A stretch of DNA of 64,000 bases from Nyssa sinensis. Its lineage: Eukaryota; Streptophyta; Magnoliopsida; Cornales; Nyssaceae. The stretch is from positions 62,001 through 126,000 of the forward strand of contig VIRR01000549.1 in the NCBI GenBank assembly GCA_008638375.1. The letters run 5' to 3'. This document shows positions 55,745 to 64,000 of the stretch, piece after piece. Below the pieces are notes generated by a model. It saw only the letters and a program-made list of their open reading frames with translations. It was not told the DNA's origin and made no database searches. The first letter of the stretch is position 1, and every line of letters starts with the position of its first letter. Both the position numbers and the translations under genes were made by a program.

Positions 55745-58700
55745 ATGGATAAGAGTTAGATGGACTTGAGGGGCAGGCATTTGCCAAGGTATGTGAAGGG
55801 GATCAAAGATTTTATTGAGTTTGCTCGTGCATCTGCAGATGGGAGAAATAGGATAAGATGTCCATGTAGGAGGTGCAATAATAGGGATTATATGCATATA
55901 GATGAGGCCAAAGAGCACCTACTTGAACATGGGATGGACAAGAGGTATACGTGTTGGGAATTTCACGGGGAACGCCGTGACGTACGAGTGGTATTTGATG
56001 ATGACGAAGAAGACGAAGATGATGACTTTGGTGATAATGTTGGGGTTGGTTACGAAGGCTTGCCACAAATGCTTGCAGACTTGCAAGGGGCTACAACTGG
56101 GGTGAGTAGTCATAGGAGTGACACAGGACCATCGATCGCGTTTGAGTCGTTGTTGAGGGAAGCAAGGCAACCGTTATACCCGGGTTGTGATAAGTTTTCG
56201 AAACTGGACTTTCTTGTGAAACTCCTTCATCTTAACACCATCAACCGTTGGAGTAACAAATCAGTTACTATGGCCATTGAATTGATTAAAGTAGTGCTTC
56301 CTACTGGGGAGACCCTTCCGAAATCATATTACAAGGCGAAAAGAATATTAAGAGATTTGGGCCTCGGGTATATTCCCATACATGCTTGCAAAAATGATTG
56401 CATGTTATTTTGGAAGGAGACTGAACAATGTAAGGAGTGTACGGTGTGCCACGAACCCAGGTACAAGTTGAATGAAGGAAAGAGCAAGACAATTCCGCAC
56501 AAGGTGCTGAGATATTTTCTCTTAAAACCGAGGCTACAAAGGTTGTACAGGTCTCAGAAGACGGCAGAAGATATGCGGTGGCATAAGGTATGCGGTGGCA
56601 TAAGGAGAAGCGTGTTGCTGAGGAAAATGTATGTAGGCATCCGGCAGATTCACAAGCTTGGGCTGAGTTTGATACAAATCACGAATGGTTTGCAAATGAG
56701 CCGCGTAATGTACGACTTGGGCTGGCTAGCGACGGTTTCAACCCATTCGGTGACATGAGTAATGCCTACAGCATGTGGCCGGTGTTGCTTGTGCCTTATA
56801 ACTTGCCACCGTGAAAATGTATGAAAGAACCGTTTATCTACATGTCGTTGCTTATTCCAAGGCCGAAGTCTCCTGATAATGAAATTGATGTGTATTTGCG
56901 TCCTTTAGTGGACGAGTTGAAGGAATTGTGGGAGGTGGGAGTAGAGGCATACGACGTCTCTAAGAATGAGACATTTCAATTGCATGCTGCGTTACTGTGG
57001 ACCATAAATGACTTTCCAGCATACGGGAACTTGTCTGAGTAGAACACTAAGGGGTATCTGGCATGTCCAGTTTGCAATAAGGATGCATGTTCCTTACATT
57101 TGTCAAATGGGTGGAAGATATGTTACATGTGCCATCGTCGTTTTCTACCGCTATCACATGATTGGCGAAATCGACAGAAGCATCTGTTTGACGGACAAAT
57201 TGAGAGCAAATTGTCACCTCCATTGTTGTCTGGCAAAGACGTGTTGGCGCAATTAGTAGTCATCCAACCAGTGAGGTTTGGGAAGATACTAGGTAGTAAG
57301 AAGAGGAAGCGTACTGATGTGGACTTAAATTGGACGAAAAAGAGCATATTTTTTGATTTGCCGTACTGGGAGACCCTTAAGTTAAGGCACAATTTGGATG
57401 TGATGCACATCGAGAAAAACATATGTGATAATGTGCTGGGAACTGTAATGAATATTGAAGGGAAGACAAAAGATAGTGTTAAAGCCCGGTTGGACTTGCA
57501 GGAGCTGGGAATAAGGAAAGAGCTGCACCTAATACGTAGCGGTGATAAATATATCGTGCCTCCTGCACAGTATACGTTATCATCCGCAGAGAGAATGAGG
57601 ATTTGCGAGTGGTTTAAATCGGTGAAGTTCCCAGATGGATACGCATCGAATATATCTCGGTGTGTAAATGTTATAGATGGAAAAATATCCAGATTGAAGA
57701 GCCATGATTGCCATGTCCTTTTACAACGACTTCTTCCGGTTGCACTACGTGGGTATCTCACCGATGACATATCGACTACATTAACTGAGTTGGGTTGCTT
57801 CTTTAGAGAATTATGTGCGAAGACGTTGAATGTGGAAGTACTTGACAAGCTCGAAAGGGATGTTGTCGTGATCCTCTGCAAGTTGGAACAGATTTTCTCT
57901 CCAGCTTTCTTCGATATCATGGTCCACTTAGCGGTGCATTTGCCTCATGAGGCAAAAATTGGCAGACCTGTCCAATACCGTTGGATGTATCCAATAGAAA
58001 GGTACATTTAATTTTGTGAATTGTGTTATCTATCCATCCTAACTATTTTAATCTATAACTGATTAATTATCAAAATAGATATTTGCACACATTGAAGCAA
58101 TATGTGTATAATAGAGCACGACCGGAAGGGTCAATTGCTGAGGCTTACATTGATGCTGAATGTCTCACCTTCTGCTCTATAGATCTTGAAGATATTGAGA
58201 CAAGGTTTAATCGTCAAGAGTGAAATTCTGATAGATGTCCAGGGCAACAACGAACTGGCCTTGTGGTGTTTAATCAGACTGTGCGGCCAATAGGTACCCG
58301 TATATATGAATGGTGTCATCCTTAAGACTTGGAAAGAGCCCACTACACCGTGCTCAACAACTGCGATGAGACATTGCCATAGTTTAAGTAAGTTTATCGA
58401 AATCATTGCAATACTACGTTAGTTTACAAATGTAAGTTACATATAACATATCTGATCGTATGTAGTGAGCATACAATCGAGCTTCAGAGAGAACATGTAT
58501 CTAGTTCTGATCTGGAGCAAAGACAGAAAAATTTGTTTCCAAAGTGGTTTGGAGAACGTGTAAGAATAGGTTTCAATTAATTGTAATTGTATTAGTTAAT
58601 GCATTTGTATTCAATTAATTTTGTACTTGTACTGAATTAATAGATGAAGCTATTACGCCACCAACAATCTCCTGAGGCATACGATCAATTATATTCCTTG

Positions 58701-59447
58701 GCATGTGGTCCTGATCAAAGGATATCCCGCTACACCGGTTTAATTGTTGATGGTGTTCGATTTCACACGAGGGAACGTGAGGTCAGCCGACGAACACAGA
58801 ATAGTGGGGTCCTTGTTGAAGGAGATAGTGAAGAAGGACAAACTGTAGAGTACTATGGTGTTTTAAAAGACATCATACAGTTACATTATTGCTACGGTCA
58901 TTCTGTGTATATTTTTAAATGTGATTAGTGGGATGTAAGTAATAAAAAGACTGGAATGCAGATTGATAAGCACTTCATAAGTGTTAATACGTCACGTACG
59001 GCATTTAAAGATGATCCGTATGTTTTGGCATCGGTTGTAAAACAAGTTTTCTATTTGAAGGACACAAAAATAAGAGGTGATTGGCATGTTGTCCAAAAAA
59101 TAAAAACTAGAAATGTTTATGATGTCCTAGAAGTTGGCGAGGGAGATGAAGAGTTGGAGAGGATTGAGGAGGCACTACAAGAAGAGTCTCAAACTGCCAA
59201 CGATGGTGTTGTCCGGCATGATCAGGAAGATGTTAGTTCGTATCGGTTGAATAAAACTGATGTAGAACCAATTCATGTCGTAGCTTCCGACGTCATCAAT
59301 ACCACACAATTAGATCCGAGGGATGCAACGTTCATTAATGATGATAATGACGAGGAAAGTGATTTTGATGATGAGACATTGTTAGAGTATTGTACTGAGA
59401 ATGAAGAAAATTCAAGTTCAGATGATGATACAAACTCAGATGAATAA
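55745..59447 (+). pseudogene. CACTA TNP2-type transposase of E3, degraded but the best preserved copy
   Basis: This is the catalytic transposase of the CACTA family. Exons inferred by GT-AG borders and frame are 55745-58001, 58079-58387, 58466-58559 and 58644-59447. Domain order: transposase-associated domain (GRHLPRYVKGIKDFIEFA, CPCRRCNN), TNP2 core (LASDGFNPFGDM, LDVMHIEKNICDN), DUF4218 (SHDCHVLLQRLLP, MVHLAVHLPHEA), DUF4216 (DQLYSLACGPDQR, VEYYGVL, DWHVVQK) and an acidic tail. Defects: TAG at codon 5 (55757), a 17-bp duplication with frameshift (56588-56604), TGA 56812, TAG 57040, TGA 58221, TAA near 58323, TAG near 58382 and TAG 58926. Three of these stops also occur in E4. Confidence 0.92.
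56571..56604 (+). repeat. 17-bp tandem duplication in E3 TNP2
   Basis: ATATGCGGTGGCATAAG is followed by GTATGCGGTGGCATAAG. E4 has one copy. The extra copy shifts the reading frame. Confidence 0.95.
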
Positions 59448-59562
59448 TTGTAATAGGTGTTACATGTGGTAAGATCAAGTGTAATGGATATTCAATTTAT
59501 GATGTAATGGATTTTAATTTTTATGATGTAATGGATTTTACTTTTAAACTTTCTTTTTAGAT

Positions 59563-62500
59563 ATGGTTGGACCAAGCTTACGCAGATGCGTAGCCCCGGT
59601 GGACCCATCGACCCCTTCCCCTTCCTCTGTAGGATCGACCGATCCTGCCATTGATGGTATGGATAGTTCCACTTTGTATTAATGATTATATAAATATAGT
59701 ACTAATTGTTTCTATTTTATTGTTTCTAAAGCTTTGACCACCACCTCTAGACGAGGGCACGGTAGGTCAAAGAATCGGAGTTTGCAGGCTCAGATGGAGA
59801 CATCAGGGGGCTCGCGACTTCGGATTGAGCTACCTGAGGGCTTGTTGAAGCCCGTTGGTGGGTGGGCAAAGCAGTTCACCACAGAGGTCGACATCATTTG
59901 CCGACTACGCGCCCCACTCCATATTAGTGCCTAGAGTCTTGTCACTCAAGAGGAGTGATGAGTGTGCGAAAGTGCACTCTAAATATCCCATTATTTGATT
60001 AAAATGCTAGAAAGTGGATAGAAATGTGGGAATATACTTGATATTATTTTATTCAATTTCTATTTACAATAAGAGGTATTTGAGCATTAAATTATAAGAT
60101 TTTATATCTCAAATATTGCATTATTTGTTGGCGAGAGATAGTTTGAAATTGCGCTTTTCACTTAATATTTTTGGAACTATTTTTGGTTTTTTGGCAGATT
60201 CGACCATTGAGTTTCAATTGAAATTTGGATAGCGTTAGAGTTTCAGAATTAGAAAATGGTCTTCATGAAGTTTTTAGAGGACATCTTGGGCTTTTCAGAA
60301 AGGTTTGGTTTGCAAAAATCGGAGTTCGTTTGGGCCTCCAAACATTGTTTCGAAATCAGGTCTGGAAAGCTGCTTCAAATTTTGTCCGTCTAGCCAACTT
60401 GAAGCGGCCGTAACTTGAGCTTCCAAAGTCCAAATCAGATGGTTCTTGAGCCTAAAATTATCTACTCATCCGGAGTTACAACTTTCGTGAAGAGCCCGAG
60501 TTAAGATTCAGTTGTTATCTCATAAAAAATAGAGCGTAAAGATGGGTGCTGTTGGCTGTGTGCGGCTGGACAATGCAAGGTTGAAAAGTCAAGAAAAAAA
60601 AAAAGCAAAAAAAAATCCAAAGCAAGTCTTGCGGCTGAAGAGGAACCAAAAGAACAGAAACAAAAAAAAGTTGAAGTGGGCCCGGCCTAGCAAGCCAATA
60701 GGAACAAAAGGGGCTTGATGCTGAAATGGAAGAAGGAGAATTCAACTAGAGAAAGAAAACAAAAACTGACTTGGGCAGGTGTTGGCATGCGGTTGGGGGC
60801 TGACCAAGGGAAAACCATGTGGCTATTTCTGGAGAATGGGCTGTATTCTAGAGTGGGGCCCATGGGATTTTTGAAGAAGTAAGTTCTTGCGGCAGTAAAC
60901 AAAATATAGAACGGAGAGCAAGGCGCAGGGAGCTTGGGCTGCGGTGCAGCGCATTCAAGGGCAGACGTTTAAGGCTTGATGTGGGCCCATTGTTGAGGCG
61001 CTGGCTTGAGACTTTGTGTGCTGTGGGGCCTAGGGCTGATATATAAAGAAAAAAAAAAACCTAAGAGAGAGGATCCGTGGGGCGGCTGGCAGGAAACAGA
61101 GAGAAAATTGAAGCAGTCCCAGTGCGGCAGAACAGGAAGAAAAAAGCCAAACGAAGCCGCGATCGCTTCATGGCTAGCGTTTTCTCCATGAGGTTTATGT
61201 TATTCATCTTGTACATGGATAACTAAATTTTTAAGTGGGGTTAGGGATGAACTTGCACACTAGATGATTATTTTAATTTATTTTGATTCCTGTACATGGT
61301 TTTAATTTGTTAAATTCTTCGTTGATCATTCATAATTAATTGTTGGATTTTATTGTCCGAATAATTAAAGGTTTTAGTCCGTTTATAGATTCAGTCATGC
61401 TTTTTCTATCGAATGGATTAATGTTTTGATTATTTTTGGAACAATTAAATATTTATATTGATTCAATTCTCTGCTAGCAGTATTGCTTGTCGGGTATATT
61501 GTCGTCATTGTATTTTATCAATATGAATAATAATTTGAGTGATTTAAAGATGATGAATGATTTTTCGAAGGATTATTTTCAGTCTAATTTTGGTTCATAA
61601 TTTTTATATCTTCCGATTGAGATATTTGAAATTTAAATTCTCAATTGAGTTAACAGTGAATTAAAAATAATTAAAATACCAGTTATGTGCAAGGGATTCC
61701 CGAAACTCTACTGTTCGTTAAATTTGAATATTTTCATCCGTTATTCAGCTTGTTTAATTTTTAGTTGCATTCAAAATCACTTTCTATATTTTTATTTTTT
61801 CGTTAACCGTCTAATACTTCTGTAGTTTCAGAAATTCTGTTTATTCTTCTTTTAATTTAGTCTCCCTGTGGAATCGACACCCCAAAACTACACTACAATT
61901 ACCTCGTTATTCTTTGGGCGTAATCAAGGAGCTACGAGATATTCATGAGCATATCCTGGTATGTCTTTTATTATTGTGTTGAACTAAATTTTAACATTTC
62001 TAATGCCGTAATGTTTTGACAATGACATGCTTTATAGGGAAAGTTTGACATCGATCTCCATCTGCCTCACGTAGCAAAGGCAGTGGACCGTTACTTGGGA
62101 GTCCGTTTCAGGGAATATCGACACCGTCTCCACATGCACTATGAGGCGGAGGTGGCAGGCAGTAGAGAGCCCCACGACATACCCTACAGGGGGGTGACGG
62201 TGGAGGATTGGATCTTACTGTGCGATCGGTTCGCAAGTGATGCATTCCAGGTAAAAATTGTCAAAATTACTTTTATTGTCTGCTTTAAATCAGTATCATT
62301 TATACTAACCTTCTTTGTTTTGGCCAAGTGTAGGAACTAAGCAGGAAGAATAGCGAGAGTAGAAGCAAGCAGAAGGTGACCCACTGTGGTGGATCACGTT
62401 CTTTTGTACAGTATAGGCATGATATGGTAAGTTAATAAATGTATCAAGTTCTTATTGCATACTCTATTCATGAAATCAATCTTCAGAAGCTACTATTTAT

Positions 62501-63009
62501 TTGATCTAGCGAGACCAGGACACCAGTGCACCACCTAGCCCCATTGATTTGTGGCATAGGACGCACTACAACCCCAATAAGGGTTGGGCTGGGCCTGAAG
62601 CACAGCGGCTTTATGTAAGTTTTTATGTAACTTGCCACAGTATTACTAATTTAATATTAATCTAAAGTTATAAAAGTAGTAACATATATTTATGTTTTTA
62701 TAGGAGGAGATGGTCCAGTTACGTGATCAGCCGACAGCAGAGGGTCAGGATCTGCCGACCGATGACCAGATACGGGAGACTGTTCTGGGCAAGAGGCGTG
62801 GCTATGTGCGTGGCTTAGGGACTGGGATGCCGCCAACGACATCGTCCTTTGAGAGTGATGCTAGGGCACACGCAGCTACTGAGGCAGTTCAACAAGAGAA
62901 TGTAGCGCTGTGCCAGAGACTAGATAACCTCGAGGAGCGATATTCCGAGCTACAGACTCTTGTGCAGACGATGCTCAACCAACAGCGTGACTTTTCACAA
63001 CCTTGGTAA
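59563..63009 (+). pseudogene. CACTA gene 2 (Ptta/En/Spm family protein) of E3, split by a solo LTR
   Basis: This is the accessory CACTA protein (PF03004-like), probably binding the subterminal motifs. Exons inferred: 59563 to about 59659 (MVGPSLRRCVAPVDPSTPSP), about 59731 to 61954 with the solo LTR removed (GRSKNRSLQAQMETSGGSRL), 62038-62250 (GKFDIDLHLPHVAKAVDRYL, SDAFQ), 62334-62426 (ELSRKNSESRSKQKVTHCGG), 62510-62614 (IDLWHRTHYNPNKGWAGPEA) and 62704-63009 (GKRRGYVRGLG, then a heptad-like NLEERYSELQTLVQTMLNQ coiled coil). It ends QPW with TAA, which is also a good splice donor (TTG|GTAAGT). Damage: a TAG replaces the tryptophan of DWSLVTQEE at about 59932, and the LTR insertion. Confidence 0.85.
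59956..61926 (+). mobile_element. Solo LTR inserted in an exon of E3 gene 2
   Basis: It begins TGATGAGTGTGCGAAAGTGC, ends TTTGGGCGTAATCA, and is flanked by the 5-bp duplication AGGAG (59951-59955 and 61927-61931). E5 has the uninterrupted site (CTCAAGAGGAGCAACGGGAT, minus strand). A TATATAAAG box lies at 61040, and CTCCCTGTGGAATCGACACC precedes the end, a phrase common at LTR ends of plant Gypsy elements. The family is not assigned. Sequence is unrelated to the other LTRs here. Confidence 0.9.
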
Positions 63010-63058
63010 GTTTTTAAAATTATATAATTTGGTGGATTTATTATTTATAGAAAAATGC

Positions 63059-64000
63059 ACCGAAACCACACCACACACCTCAAGAATGATAAAATAGACT
63101 TGCACGAAGTTACGGAACTCGGTTCGGATGCCCGGTTTAAAACTTATGCAAGTTTTAGCTCCAAAAAGGCCCATTTTGGAGTTTTGACAGACCAAAATGC
63201 CGAATATCGGCCTAACTACACCGAAACCACCTCACACACCTCAAAAATGATAAAATAGATTTGCACGAACTTACGGCACTCGGTTCGGATGCCTGGTTTG
63301 AAACTTATGTAAGTTTCAGCGCCAAAAAGGTCTTTTTTGGGGTTTTGACAGACCAAAATATCGGATATCAGCCTAACTACACCAAAACCACATCACACAC
63401 CTCAGAAATGATAAAATAGACTTGCACGAACTTACGACACTCGGTTCGGATGCCCAGTTTGAAACTTATGCAACTTTTAGCACCGAAAAGGCCCATTTTG
63501 GGGTTTTGACAGACCAAAATGCTGGATATCCACCTAAATACACCAAAACCACCTCACACATCTCAAAAATGATAAAATAGAGTTGTACGAACTTACGGCA
63601 CTTGGTTCGGATGCCCGGTTTGAAACTTATGCAACTTTCAGCACCAAAAAGGCCCATTTTGGGGTTTTGACAGACCAAAATTCTGGATATCGGCCTAAAT
63701 ACATTGAAACCATATCATACACCTCACAAATGATAAAATAGACTTGCACGAACTTACTACACTCAGTTTGGATGCCCGGTTTGAAACTTATGCAAGTTTC
63801 AGCTCCAAAAAGGACCATTTTGGGGTTTTGACAGACCAAAATACCGGATATCTGCTTAACTGTACTGAAACCACATCACACACCTCAATAATGATAAAAT
63901 AGACTTGCACGAAGTTACGGAACTTGGTTCGGATGCCCGGTTTGAAACTTATGCAAGTTTTAGCTCCAAAAAGGCCCATTTTGGAGTTTTGACAGACCAA
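63059..64000 (+). repeat. 161-bp tandem repeat array of CACTA E3 (about 6 units, continues outside)
   Basis: Same unit and orientation as 32745-33965. It starts about 50 bases after the last gene 2 exon and runs to the window edge. Confidence 0.95.

Larger units (their letters stand above)
52027..64000 (+). mobile_element. CACTA element E3, two-gene type, plus strand, 3' end outside the window
   Basis: The 5' end is CATCACAACAAAAAAAC (the canonical CACTAC with two bases changed), followed by a subterminal block whose motif order matches E6. It then has a TATA-like site, leader and long intron, TNP2 (55745-59447), gene 2 (59563-63009) and the 161-bp array (63059 to the edge). This is the most complete CACTA copy here, but both genes carry stops, and gene 2 also holds a solo LTR. 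Confidence 0.82.

Noticed and set aside
57123..57920. A 265-codon minus-strand open frame
   Set aside because: It is the antisense of the well-supported TNP2 exon; the plus strand shows domain-level similarity and this frame does not.

Overview
This window is plant nuclear DNA, probably from a eudicot. It is AT-rich and crowded with nested transposable elements. I see no intact single-copy host gene and no bacterial, organellar or viral gene. The plant assignment rests on CACTA (En/Spm) transposons with TNP2 and Ptta-type genes, a chromodomain Ty3/Gypsy and a Ty1/Copia element, a Mutator-like element, L1 LINE remnants, and captured pieces of plant B3 and DEAD-box genes. The species cannot be told from the sequence alone.

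Layout from left to right. (1) 1-18533 holds minus-strand CACTA elements of one family. E4 has its 5' end at 16184, a decayed TNP2 transposase at 13818-10545, its TNP2 tail at 4644-4201, its second gene at 4031-2357, and a 161-bp tandem array at 2297-140. E5 (5' end at 10538) lies within E4. It lost TNP2 but keeps gene 2 (6576-5107) and a short array. E6 (5' end at 18533) appears to be the host into which E4 inserted. (2) 18534-29076 is a spacer containing a complete but dead Ty1/Copia element, 20300-27630, with target duplication TATCT. (3) 29077-52026 is a plus-strand CACTA, E1. It lacks transposase genes, carries a broken B3-domain gene fragment (31485-32158), and has the 161-bp array (32745-33965). 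E1 is interrupted by a Mutator-like element, 34005-51463, with 9-bp target duplication AAAAAAATA. This MULE carries a fragment of a DED1/DDX3-type DEAD-box RNA helicase, so it is a Pack-MULE. It also hosts a young Ty3/Gypsy element (36063-47042) and a related solo LTR (47408-51185). (4) 52027-64000 is a plus-strand CACTA, E3, inserted in the 3' end of E1. It has TNP2 (55745-59447), gene 2 (59563-63009, split by a solo LTR at 59956-61926) and the start of its 161-bp array, which runs off the window.

How the parts work together. TNP2 is the catalytic CACTA transposase. The second gene is the Ptta/En/Spm accessory protein, a likely DNA-binding partner. The substrate would be the six subterminal blocks of GCGTCGCTAA-type inverted motifs next to CACTAC ends. 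Both TNP2 copies here are broken and share three stop codons, so this lineage probably moved with help from a functional copy elsewhere.

The main points worth following are two gene captures in one window (DEAD-box in a MULE, B3 in a CACTA), the shared stops, and a satellite-like array carried by every CACTA copy whose 3' part is visible. An uninterrupted copy of the MULE target also lies within the window, at 1-140.
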